Positions 1 to 6,956 of a stretch of DNA of 14,328 nucleotides are shown here, one piece after another. Under the pieces are notes generated by a model. That model was given only the letters and a program-made list of their open reading frames with translations, was not told the DNA's origin and searched no databases. Within the stretch, counting starts at the first letter, position 1; each line of letters opens with the position of its first letter. Position numbers and translations under genes: made by a program. This DNA comes from PVC group bacterium (ex Bugula neritina AB1) (GTDB lineage Bacteria > GCA-001730085), in contig MDLB01000064.1 in assembly GCA_001730085.1 (NCBI GenBank), positions 1 through 14,328 on the forward strand. The letters run 5' to 3'.

Positions 1-159
1 AATGAATGGGACAATGGTTTTTCTGCCTCTTCGGAGGTTATACGAGCTATTAAAAAATATAATGAGGACTACCCTCATTCTGTAATAAATTATTTTACTC
101 CTAATGCGTTCGATAATTTATGTAAACAAATGGACCTTTATTCAAGAAGTTGTGCTTGA
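1..159 (+). CDS. 3' end of an unrecognised protein (partial)
   Basis: Frame 1 is open from the first base of the window to a TGA at 157-159, giving the last 52 residues of a protein whose start lies outside. The fragment begins NEWDNGFSAS and ends LYSRSCA. It is mixed polar and aromatic, with no membrane segment, and has coding-like composition compared with the AT-rich spacer after it. I recognise no domain in so short a piece and assign no function. It lies on the same strand as the S4-domain gene 116 bp downstream, and no terminator hairpin is visible between them. The open frame could be chance, but 52 codons without a stop in DNA this AT-rich favours a real gene end. Confidence 0.55.
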   Translation, partial: NEWDNGFSASSEVIRAIKKYNEDYPHSVINYFTPNAFDNLCKQMDLYSRSCA

Positions 160-258
160 CTTAACGTATAGCATTACAGCCTTCTAAAATTCATTTATTT
201 ATCAGAAATATCTTTACCTCGATATGTTTTAGTAAGTTTATGTCTATCTTAAATAGTG

Positions 259-264
259 TATAAT
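259..264 (+). promoter_or_regulatory. Candidate -10 box (TATAAT) for the S4-domain gene
   Basis: A perfect TATAAT lies 11 bp before the ATG of the downstream gene. No good -35 is visible; the best is TTTATG at 237-242 with a 16-bp spacer. Transcription from this box would begin about 5 nt before the start codon, and there is no Shine-Dalgarno sequence, so the mRNA would be nearly leaderless. AT-rich DNA yields such boxes by chance, so this is tentative. Confidence 0.35.
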
Positions 265-275
265 ATATTACTATT

Positions 276-665
276 ATGGATAACTCTGATCTTGATGTTC
301 GTTTTGATACTTGGTTACATGCTGTTAGGATTTTTAAAACACGCAAAATCGCTAACGATGCTTGTAAAAGAGGACACGTAAAAGTCCAAGGAAACTCTGT
401 TAAACCTTTTAGAAAAGTTACTGTTGGCTTAGAAATCGAAGTCAAAAAAGAAGGTTTATGGAGAAATTTTCTTGTTTTAGGTCTTTTGGAAAAACGCGTG
501 GCTTATAAAATTGCTGTGGATTACGTAAAAGAAACAACTCCCACAGAAACCCTAGAAAAATATAAAGCGATCAAATCTGTCAAGCTCCCTCGGAGAGAAC
601 GAGGCAGCGGCCGACCGACAAAAAAAGAACGTCGAGAAATCGACAAAGTATCACCTTCTTTTTAA
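276..665 (+). CDS. hslR: Hsp15-type S4-domain RNA-binding protein
   Basis: A 129-residue basic protein. Residues about 8-70 form an S4 RNA-binding fold, starting with VRFDTWLHAVRIFKTR, then the helix ANDACKRGHVKVQG, where E. coli Hsp15 has the same pattern (VRLDKWLWAARFYKTR). The C-terminal tail carries the family's basic GRPTKKERREID segment at about 112-123. Length matches Hsp15 (about 133 residues). In E. coli this protein binds free 50S subunits that still carry a nascent chain-tRNA after ribosome stalling and helps recycle them; the role here is inferred from family membership. The ATG at 276 is chosen because it starts just before the conserved VRFDTWL. No Shine-Dalgarno is visible. The gene stands alone on the plus strand. 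The symbol is used in the family sense. Confidence 0.85.
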   Translation: MDNSDLDVRFDTWLHAVRIFKTRKIANDACKRGHVKVQGNSVKPFRKVTVGLEIEVKKEGLWRNFLVLGLLEKRVAYKIAVDYVKETTPTETLEKYKAIKSVKLPRRERGSGRPTKKERREIDKVSPSF

Positions 666-870
666 AAAATCTTCGAAAACCCTCATTCTCTCAAAAAATT
701 TTTGTACACTCACTCATCTAAGAGCTTTTTTATAATAATCCAGAATATTAGCTTTCTGATTACTTCATTCTATAAAAATATTTGATTTCGTTTTAAATAA
801 TATTTTATAATTATTAAGAAATATTTATTCGGATTTTAATATTATCAAAAGATTTAGGATTTTTAGACAT

Positions 871-1209
871 ATGGATAAAGCTTTATTTTGCACAAATTGT
901 GGCGACACCAATAACGGAAAAATCGTAGCCAAAAATTCTATACAAAAAAAGATCAATGCCCTTTTCATTATCTTAGCTTTTTTATTTTTCTTAATAAGCT
1001 CTATGGCTTTTCTCGGGAACCCTAATAACTTCAACTATACAATATGTATATTTTTATTATATGTAATTGTTTATGCATCTAATAACATTAATTCAAATAA
1101 ATATAATCTTTGCAAAAACTGCGAAAAAGATACACTCATACCTCTTGATTCACCTGTAGCGACCTATACCCTATCTAAAATAAAAAAAATCTCCGAAATA
1201 AAAGAATAA
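871..1209 (+). CDS. Small membrane protein with split zinc ribbon
   Basis: A 112-residue protein. A CxxC pair lies near the N-terminus (C7, C10, in FCTNCGD) and another after the membrane region (C81, C84, in LCKNCEKD). Between them are two hydrophobic segments, about residues 30-48 and 55-71, joined by a short polar turn. This predicts a two-pass hairpin with both ends on the same side, so the two CxxC knuckles could come together as one zinc ribbon; that is inference. No catalytic motif is seen and I assign no function. The ATG at 871 has a weak purine-rich TTAGGAT about 10 nt upstream. Flanking spacers are empty and AT-rich, so it appears to be transcribed alone. The regular hydrophobic and cysteine pattern argues that the ORF is real. 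Confidence 0.65.
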   Translation: MDKALFCTNCGDTNNGKIVAKNSIQKKINALFIILAFLFFLISSMAFLGNPNNFNYTICIFLLYVIVYASNNINSNKYNLCKNCEKDTLIPLDSPVATYTLSKIKKISEIKE

Positions 1210-1572
1210 GACTTCTACTCCTAATAAGAATATTGTCCGAAAAACTCATTTATTAAACGTATCTTAATTTTTTATATTTTTATGACTTAAAACACACCCC
1301 AAGTATAGAGATTGTAAAATAAATAAAATTTCAAATTTTTCCGAGATAACTAATAACTTTATTTATAGAAGAATCCTACACCCCTTAAAGATTTCACTCA
1401 TAGAGCCTTTCACAAAACATATCGCAAGCTTTATTAAAAAGAAGTTTTACAAAACATTTGTTATTTCGAAAAAAATTTATATTGTCAATAAATATCGATT
1501 TTTTTAAAAGAACGACAAAAAATCTTATGCGAGATTTTCTAAAGATCTTTCATAATTATTGGAAATATATAT
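1210..1572. other. AT-rich spacer with no recognisable gene
   Basis: This 363-bp stretch separates the zinc-ribbon gene from the stop of the minus-strand pseudokinase-like gene. All frames are broken by frequent stops; the longest ATG-started stretches I could trace are 8-12 codons. A TTGACA box occurs on the minus strand at 1483-1488 without a convincing -10 partner. No strong hairpin with a T-run was found, so neither converging gene has a clear terminator here. Confidence 0.5.
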
Positions 1573-2453
1573 TTATGCTTGAGAACCAGTAATTTTTATA
1601 GAGCCCAATTTTTCTTCTAACTTTTGTTTTCCGCCTGATATTTCGTTAAAAAATTCATGATCAAAAATATAAGAGAACAAACTTTTAATTTTTCTGCACT
1701 CTTTAAAATCTTTAATATTTTTGAAATTATTGCATATATACTCAATAATTTTTTCCCAAAGATCAAGCTCTTTTTGAATTCTTGTATCTAAAAAGCTTAT
1801 TAAACATAGGGATATCACACTAATAGCTTCAAATATTTCTATATCTAAAATAAGTGTCTTTCGAAGCTCCCTCAAAAAACAAGCCAAATAATCTTCAAAA
1901 CTCATATAAGAAAGCTCTAATCCAAAAAAAATAAATTCTCTATCTTTATTAAATCTCACATTTTCATCATAAGTTAATAACAAAGCTGTAGAACCCAAGT
2001 GATCTGCCAAAAAATCTATCGTCTTATAAATATCCCAAAGCGTTTGTTTCTTTGTCAAAGGATCCATCATTTTCACAAAATCTTTAAAACTATAAGGCAG
2101 GTATTCCATACAAACAATACATCTAAGATTACCATCTCTAGTATCCATCCAAAAACCTAAGGGTTTATAAACATTTTTATGCGAAGGTAAAATTGTCTCT
2201 AATCTCTTTAGTGATTCAAAAGAAGATTCATGTAAGGATTTAAAAACAAGGTCATTAAACTTGTAAATGATTCCCCATTGGCCTTGCTCTATAATATTTT
2301 TTTTTGTATGATCTCTTCTTGCTTTTCATAAAATAAATTTTCATAACTAATAGGATTTGCATTCAAAGATAAGTCACTTTGAGGAGCAAGAGAATACCCC
2401 TTTGTTATTAAAACGATAAAAAATATTTTAATTAAGTATATTTTTATTTTCAA
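1573..2453 (-). pseudogene. Frameshifted exported pseudokinase-like protein
   Basis: The frame ending at 1573 is open up to 2325 but its first ATG (2146-2148, 191 residues) falls inside a domain. A second frame starts at TTG 2451-2453, preceded by GGGA 9 nt upstream, and encodes a signal-peptide-like start (MKIKIYLIKIFFIVLI) before stopping at TAG just past an A9 tract. One extra A joins the two frames into 293 residues. In that numbering the sequence reads like a protein kinase: GQWG loop at 58-61, the beta-3 lysine in VFKSL (K72), a hinge-like CMEYL, an Asn in DENV (N165), and IFFGLE (176-180) where DFG would be. The HRD triad reads LLL (158-160) and the DFG Asp is Phe, so catalysis is unlikely. 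Export and the kinase fold are inferences by eye. It may be a true pseudogene, a slippage-expressed gene or an assembly error. Confidence 0.5.
2297..2305 (-). other. A9 homopolymer (T9 on plus strand) at the frameshift
   Basis: Nine consecutive T on the plus strand, read as A9 in the coding sense of the pseudokinase-like gene. Upstream of it the exported N-terminus is open; downstream the kinase-like body is open in the next frame. Ten A (or seven) would give one continuous reading frame. Such tracts are known sites of polymerase slippage, replication slippage and sequencing error. Confidence 0.7.
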
Positions 2454-2816
2454 TATATATTATCCCATAAAAACATAATAAATAATTTTAAATTTAAAAA
2501 TATATAAATTATTGATATTTTGATAATCATATACAATTTAAATTTTTTCTAGATCGATTTTTTACTATTTATTCAAAATTTTTTCTTGATTAATGTAAAA
2601 CATTTTAAAGAATAAATAAATTCTTCGTTTTTAGTCTCTGGTAAAAGTAAATGTCTATTCCCCAATAAAAATCATATTCTAAGTATTTATTAGAAGATAA
2701 GCTACCTCCCCCCAATACCTATAGCTATCAAAAAAATATATGACAATTTTTTGCACAACCTGATGTTAACACTAGGGCTTTTTACTCCCGCCCGAGCCTA
2801 TTCTCCATTGTCTCTG

Positions 2817-2839
2817 ATTTAGTTTAAAGTAAACTAAAT
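2817..2839. repeat. Perfect 10-bp inverted repeat, 3-nt loop
   Basis: ATTTAGTTTA, loop AAG, then TAAACTAAAT. The arms match perfectly over 10 bp. There is no long T-run immediately after either arm and only one G-C pair per arm, so it does not look like a strong terminator. It could be an operator or a small hairpin. Confidence 0.6.
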
Positions 2840-2929
2840 ATTAATAAAAAAATAAATATTTTATAAAAATATATATATTTTTACTTATTTTAATATTATA
2901 AATTATATAAAAATTAGAGATATATATGC

Positions 2930-3115
2930 ATGACACATTTAGTAGTGATGAATTATTACAGCTATAAAAGACTCTTCAAAGGAGCTTCTAAAAATAAAAC
3001 CTAGTTTAAAGGTCACTATATGAATCCTAAAGTTTTCCAATATGACGATAAAAAATATTTTTTTACGCTTTCAAACAGCAACAGTTTCTGGAAGAGATTC
3101 AACACAAGCACCTAG
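2930..3115 (+). pseudogene. Possible remnant of a small gene
   Basis: Starting at ATG 2930, one frame reads MTHLVVMNYYSYKRLFKG and on to a TAG at 3002-3004, then continues in the same frame as FKGHYMNPKVFQYDD before a second TAG at 3113-3115. The composition (Tyr, Lys, Phe, Asp, Gly mix) looks more protein-like than the surrounding spacer. The last 45 bp overlap the 3' end of murA on the other strand, which argues against the distal part being a real gene. No family is recognised. It may be chance. Confidence 0.2.
3046..3067 (-). terminator. Weak terminator-like AT palindrome after murA
   Basis: Directly downstream of the murA stop the plus strand reads CG, A, TAAAAAA, TA, TTTTTTTA, CG: a stem with two G-C pairs at the base and a run of A-T pairs with a bulged A. 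It gives a T-run in both directions. The stem is weak, so this is a tentative end of the prfA-prmC-murA transcript. Confidence 0.3.
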
Positions 3116-4363
3116 TTTTCTTAATTTATTCTCTATTTTTTCATAGCCCCTATACACATGTTGCATCGAAGAAACAAATGTTTCTTTTTCAGCAACCAGT
3201 CCTCCCAAAATAAGTGCCGCTCCGGCTCTTAAATCCGAAGCTTGAACCTCGGCACCTTGTAATGTTTTTTTTCCTCGGATAAAACATTTCGCATTTTTCC
3301 GATAAATGTCTCCTCCAAATTTTTGAAGCTCTGCAACATGAGAAAAACGCTCTGGGTACACTTTTTCTTCAATAATACTAATCCCCTTAGAGAGACAAAG
3401 AGCTAACATAAGTTGAGGCTGAAGGTCGGTTGGGAAAGCTGGATAAGGTAACATCTCACAAGCAGTTGGTAAAATAGGAAACTTTCCTTGCACTTCGATT
3501 TCATCACTTTTAACATAGACTTTTTGTCCTAGCTTTTGCAAAAGAGAAATCACAGCCTTCATATGCGAAGGGTTCACTTTAGACACACGAATATTTCCTT
3601 GAGTAACTATCCCCGCTAATAAGAAAGTCCCAGCTTCTATACGATCAGGAATAACTTCATAAGTTTTACCCTCTAAACTCTCTACCCCTTCGATTTTTAA
3701 AACACTTTTCCCTATACCAGAGATATTAGCTCCCATGCGGTTCAAAAAATGACAAAGATCAACAATTTCAGGCTCACATGCCGCAGAGCTTATGATGGTC
3801 TCTCCCTTTGCCATCGTGGCCGCCATCAAGATATTTGCTGTCGCTAAAACACTTGAACCAAAGGGCCCTTTAAGATCAACATAGACACCTTTAAGAATGT
3901 CACACTTTACGCTCAAGTACCCCTTATAAATATCAACTTTTGCACCCAAAGCCTTTAAGCCTTTCAAATGAAGATCTATCGGTCGATCCCCTATAACACA
4001 TCCTCCTGGAAATGCTATCTGTGCTGATTTTCTTTTAGCAAGTAATGGCCCTAAAAGACAGATAGAGGCTCTCATCTGAGAAACTAAGCCAGAAAAAGGC
4101 TCAACTTGCTCATTATCCCTTACTCGTGCAAGAACTTTATTATCACTAAAGCTCACATCACTACCTAAGTGTCTTAATAAAGCAATCATTGTTTGAACAT
4201 CTGATAGGTCTGGAATATTATGCAAAGAACATGTGCCTTCGCAAAGGATTGTGGCAGCTAAAATAGGCAGTGAGGCATTTTTTGAGCCACTAACTTTAAC
4301 CTCACCATTTAAAGAAGATCCACCTTGGATCCGTAAAATTTCAGACATTTGTTGATCAATCAT
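3071..4363 (-). CDS. murA: UDP-N-acetylglucosamine 1-carboxyvinyltransferase
   Basis: MurA transfers enolpyruvate from PEP to UDP-GlcNAc in the cytoplasm, the first committed step of peptidoglycan synthesis. The 430-residue product has the expected length and EPSP-synthase-like layout. Visible residues: K28-N29 in GSKNASLP (UDP-GlcNAc binding), the catalytic loop FPGGCVIGDRPIDLH with Cys122 equivalent to E. coli Cys115 and Arg127 beside it, and Asp313 in AFPTDLQPQ, equivalent to E. coli Asp305. Because the cysteine is kept (Chlamydia has Asp there), the enzyme should be of the fosfomycin-sensitive type; that is inference. The ATG at 4361-4363 lies 2 nt after the prmC stop, so translation is probably coupled. 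No separate Shine-Dalgarno stands out, and Met6 is an alternative start. Confidence 0.95.
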   Translation of the reverse strand: MIDQQMSEILRIQGGSSLNGEVKVSGSKNASLPILAATILCEGTCSLHNIPDLSDVQTMIALLRHLGSDVSFSDNKVLARVRDNEQVEPFSGLVSQMRASICLLGPLLAKRKSAQIAFPGGCVIGDRPIDLHLKGLKALGAKVDIYKGYLSVKCDILKGVYVDLKGPFGSSVLATANILMAATMAKGETIISSAACEPEIVDLCHFLNRMGANISGIGKSVLKIEGVESLEGKTYEVIPDRIEAGTFLLAGIVTQGNIRVSKVNPSHMKAVISLLQKLGQKVYVKSDEIEVQGKFPILPTACEMLPYPAFPTDLQPQLMLALCLSKGISIIEEKVYPERFSHVAELQKFGGDIYRKNAKCFIRGKKTLQGAEVQASDLRAGAALILGGLVAEKETFVSSMQHVYRGYEKIENKLRKLGACVESLPETVAV

Positions 4364-4365
4364 CC

Positions 4366-5223
4366 CTAATGCGTAAAAAAAATGAACCGCTCTTTGCCCT
4401 GCATATCTTTTTCGACTTCGACTTCAACACCTAGCTGATTTTGAAACAAAATCCGAAGAATGTCCCCTTGCGTTTCACCTATCTCCAAAGCCACAAGACC
4501 ATCTTTATTTAAAAAATCATGCACATTTTTAGAAAATTTTTCATAAATATCAATACCGCTCTTACCTCCTAACAAAGCCCTCATCGGCTCATGGTCTTTC
4601 ACCAAAGAAGGTACCTCTTCCATTTCTTCTTCACTAATATACGGAGGATTCGAGACAATGAGATCGAAATTCCCTTGACAGTTATCAAAAAGATCACTTT
4701 TTAATAGCTTTATTCTTTTAGATAAATCATATTTTTCAACATTAAATTGAGCTACGCGCAAAGCTTTTTCACAAATATCAAGAGCAACAACATTAGCGTC
4801 TGACCACTTTTGAGCCAAAGCGATCGCGATAGCTCCTGAGCCCGTACCAATATCTAAAATGCTTTGAGGAGGGACTTCTTCACATCTTTTTAAGATTTTT
4901 TCGCACAACTCTTCCGTCTCAGGACGAGGGATCAAAACATCCGGATTAACCTTAAGGCCACAATCCATAAAGGGAACAGTACCTAGCAAGTACTGCAAAG
5001 GAACACCTTCTTTTGCTTTAAAAATAAGGGCGCGATAATCTTCCCACTGTTTTTCTTTAAGCGAAGAAGAAAATATTTTAAAAGAATTTTCTAAAGATAC
5101 TTTGGATACATGAAGAATCAAATCTTCGGCATTTCTCTCTGCAACTCTTTTTCCTAAAAAAGATAGTTGATCCTGCCCCCACAGCACTGCCTCTTTAAAA
5201 GTCACTTTTTCAGTGTCTTTCAT
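4366..5223 (-). CDS. prmC: Release factor glutamine methyltransferase
   Basis: PrmC (formerly HemK) methylates the glutamine of the GGQ motif in class-I release factors using S-adenosylmethionine. The 285-residue protein has an N-terminal helical domain (to about residue 85), the family VLIPRPETEEL segment (97-107), a SAM-binding LDIGTGSGAIA (123-133), an acidic VALD at 147-150, and the NPPY signature at 192-195 that holds the substrate amide. It ends FIFFTH. Its ATG (5221-5223) overlaps the TGA of prfA (5220-5222) in an ATGA junction, so the enzyme is translated right after its own substrate. Length is normal and all key motifs are intact. Confidence 0.95.
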   Translation of the reverse strand: MKDTEKVTFKEAVLWGQDQLSFLGKRVAERNAEDLILHVSKVSLENSFKIFSSSLKEKQWEDYRALIFKAKEGVPLQYLLGTVPFMDCGLKVNPDVLIPRPETEELCEKILKRCEEVPPQSILDIGTGSGAIAIALAQKWSDANVVALDICEKALRVAQFNVEKYDLSKRIKLLKSDLFDNCQGNFDLIVSNPPYISEEEMEEVPSLVKDHEPMRALLGGKSGIDIYEKFSKNVHDFLNKDGLVALEIGETQGDILRILFQNQLGVEVEVEKDMQGKERFIFFTH

Positions 5224-6338
5224 TCATTTATCTTCAACATACTCAACTTAGATATTTCAGAAGCATAATCCTTCTCAATGAGAGCTTCAATAAAAGAATC
5301 AATCTCACCAGACAAAATAGCTTCCAACTTGTATAGAGTCAAAGGAATACGATGATCCGTCACACGTCCTTGAGGAAAATTATATGTTCGTATTTTTTCA
5401 CTTCTGTCACCAGAACCGACTTGTGATTTACGAGCATCAGCCCGTTCTTTCATCAACTCTTCTTCTTTCTTTTCCCACAACCTGGTACGCAAAACCTTCA
5501 TTGCTTGTAAACGATTCTGTCTTTGAGATTTCCCATCTTGACATTGAACAATCATTCCTGTTGGCAAGTGCGTAATTCTAACAGCAGAATCCATCGTGTT
5601 AACACTTTGTCCGCCAGGCCCTCCGGCTCGGTAAACATCTATACGCAAATCTTTGGCGTCAATATTAACTTCAACCTCTTCGGCCTCAGGAAGAACAGCA
5701 ACCGTGACAGCTGAAGTATGGATCCTTCCCGAAGATTCGGTTTGAGGAACTCTTTGAACACGATGCGTTCCTGACTCATATTTCATGAGTCGATAAATTT
5801 CATCTCCCGTTATAGAAAAAGTGATCGCCTTAAACCCACCAAGTTCTGTCCTATTTGAGTCTAAAATATCTAAGGACCACTTCTTTTTTTCAGCAAACGA
5901 CTGATACATACGAAAAATTTCTTCACAGAATAAACTCGCTTCTTCCCCCCCCGTTCCAGCACGAACTTCAACAATAATGTCTCGATCATCCATCTTTTCC
6001 TTGGGTAGAAAAAGCATCTTTAATTCTTTTTCACAAAGAACTAACTCTTTAGAAAGCTCTTTATGCTCTTCTTCGGCTAAATCTTTAAGCTCACTTGAAT
6101 CTTCTGCATTCCCCGAAGAAAGATCATTTTCAAAGTCCTTGATAAGCTCACGAGTATCCAAAAGACCTTTTTTGATAGAATCTATTCTTTGTAGGATTTC
6201 GATTTTTCTTTTTATTTTTGAATATTCTTTACTAATAAAAATAAAGTTTTTTTGATCAGCAATCACCAAGGGATCCGAAAGTTTTTGTTCTAACTTTTCA
6301 GAACTTTGGACAAGCTCATCTATTAATTTTTCAAACAT
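5220..6338 (-). CDS. prfA: Peptide chain release factor 1
   Basis: RF1 recognises UAA and UAG in the ribosomal A site and triggers release of the finished chain. The 372-residue protein begins with a long charged helical domain (about 1-115), followed by EVRAGTGGEEASLF. The stop-codon recognition region is HRVQRVPQTESSGRIHTS, with PQT at 198-200 in the place of the RF1 P-x-T tripeptide (PAT in E. coli), which separates it from RF2 (SPF). The GGQ catalytic motif is at 242-244 in RAGGPGGQSVNT. The ATG at 6336-6338 has GGGA about 10 nt upstream. The N-terminal domain is slightly longer than in E. coli RF1 (360 residues). It heads a prfA-prmC-murA cluster; no clear promoter was found in the 341-bp spacer upstream. 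Confidence 0.95.
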   Translation of the reverse strand: MFEKLIDELVQSSEKLEQKLSDPLVIADQKNFIFISKEYSKIKRKIEILQRIDSIKKGLLDTRELIKDFENDLSSGNAEDSSELKDLAEEEHKELSKELVLCEKELKMLFLPKEKMDDRDIIVEVRAGTGGEEASLFCEEIFRMYQSFAEKKKWSLDILDSNRTELGGFKAITFSITGDEIYRLMKYESGTHRVQRVPQTESSGRIHTSAVTVAVLPEAEEVEVNIDAKDLRIDVYRAGGPGGQSVNTMDSAVRITHLPTGMIVQCQDGKSQRQNRLQAMKVLRTRLWEKKEEELMKERADARKSQVGSGDRSEKIRTYNFPQGRVTDHRIPLTLYKLEAILSGEIDSFIEALIEKDYASEISKLSMLKINE

Positions 6339-6679
6339 AAAAGCATCCCATGAAAAACTTTAAAAAATAAAAAGAAACCTCTAGATAGGAAAACTCTTCT
6401 AAAGTTAAAAGAGTTGTGAAATATAAAAAGAATCTCATAAAGAAAATTTCAAACTATACAAGATTCTTTAAATAATAAAAAAGACGAAACAAAGAAGGTA
6501 TAAATCTTTGTAAATTAAAAAAATCCTTTAAAAATAATTTTAAAAAAAACTAAAAGAAATTTCGGGAAAAATATCACCTTGTGAATTTAGAAAAAAACTC
6601 AAAATCGCAAGATAGATATTTCTTCACTGAAACTATTAAATTATTTTAAAAAATATGTAAAAACATATAAGGATCTTTT
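6339..6679. other. AT-rich spacer between rpmE and prfA
   Basis: 341 bp with no credible reading frame. It holds small inverted repeats: AACTCTT/AAGAGTT (6392-6398 and 6409-6415) in the prfA leader, ACAAAGA/TCTTTGT (6489-6495 and 6505-6511), and the rpmE terminator-like hairpin at 6653-6668. A confident prfA promoter could not be picked; TATAGT occurs on the minus strand without a matching -35. Confidence 0.5.
6653..6668 (-). terminator. Weak terminator hairpin after rpmE
   Basis: On the minus strand, 12 nt past the rpmE stop, ATATGT-TTTT-ACATAT forms a 6-bp stem followed directly by five T. The position is right for an intrinsic terminator, but the stem has only one G-C pair, so strength is doubtful. 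Confidence 0.35.
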
Positions 6680-6886
6680 TTACTCTCCACTCATGCCATA
6701 ACGCTTTTTAAAACGTTCCACCCGACCTTCGGTATCAACAATTTTCTGTTGACCAGTATAAAAAGGGTGACAAGCTGAACAAATATCAACTTTATAAGCT
6801 TTCTTTGTAGACAATGTTTCAATAACACTCCCACAAGCACATGTGATCTTACAATCCACATAATCAGGATGAATATTCGACTGCAT
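6680..6886 (-). CDS. rpmE: 50S ribosomal protein L31 (zinc-binding form)
   Basis: L31 is a small protein of the large subunit that helps bridge to the 30S head. From the chosen start it is 68 residues: MQSNIHPDYVDCKITCACG at the N-terminus, then DICSACHPFYTGQQK and GRVERFKKRYG. Cysteines C16, C18, C36 and C39 are those of the zinc-carrying C+ form. A TTG 15 nt upstream (6899-6901) is also in frame, but the ATG at 6884-6886 fits the family start (MKxxIHPxY) and has GGAG 9 nt before it; the TTG itself overlaps that Shine-Dalgarno. The gene has its own promoter and a terminator-like hairpin, so it seems monocistronic. C+ L31 paralogues are often linked to zinc supply, but no Zur box was recognised. 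Confidence 0.95.
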   Translation of the reverse strand: MQSNIHPDYVDCKITCACGSVIETLSTKKAYKVDICSACHPFYTGQQKIVDTEGRVERFKKRYGMSGE

Positions 6887-6927
6887 AACTCCAATCTCCA
6901 AGAACTAAAAGCGCAATAAAAAACATT

Positions 6928-6956
6928 ATTATACTTCAGATTTTCATTTTTGTCAC
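6928..6956 (-). promoter_or_regulatory. Near-consensus promoter of rpmE
   Basis: On the minus strand, GTGACA (6951-6956, five of six matches to TTGACA), a 17-bp spacer and a perfect TATAAT (6928-6933). Transcription would start near 6921, giving a leader of about 35 nt with the GGAG ribosome binding site. The optimal spacing makes this one of the most convincing promoters in the window. Confidence 0.7.

Larger units (their letters stand above)
2454..3070. other. Long intergenic region with inverted repeats
   Basis: 617 bp between the pseudokinase-like gene and murA. Most is extremely AT-rich. Within it, 2696-2816 is visibly richer in GC, with a C-run (CCTCCCCCC) inside a bulged hairpin (GATA-a-GCTA / TAGCTATC, 2696-2729) and a GC-rich segment at 2770-2805. 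A perfect inverted repeat follows at 2817-2839. A possible gene remnant lies at 2930-3115. No tRNA or known RNA family is recognised. Confidence 0.5.

Noticed and set aside
191-445. 84-codon minus-strand ORF across the hslR start
   Set aside because: It lies antisense to the conserved S4 domain and shows no recognisable motif; it is a shadow of the plus-strand gene.
2146-2148. ATG at 2146-2148 as the true start of the minus-strand gene
   Set aside because: It falls after the glycine loop and beta-3 lysine of the kinase-like region, and the same frame stays open for 177 bp upstream with coherent sequence.
6392-6415. AACTCTT/AAGAGTT inverted repeat in the prfA leader as a terminator
   Set aside because: It is followed by only four T, the stem is short, and it sits within the likely leader of prfA rather than after a gene.
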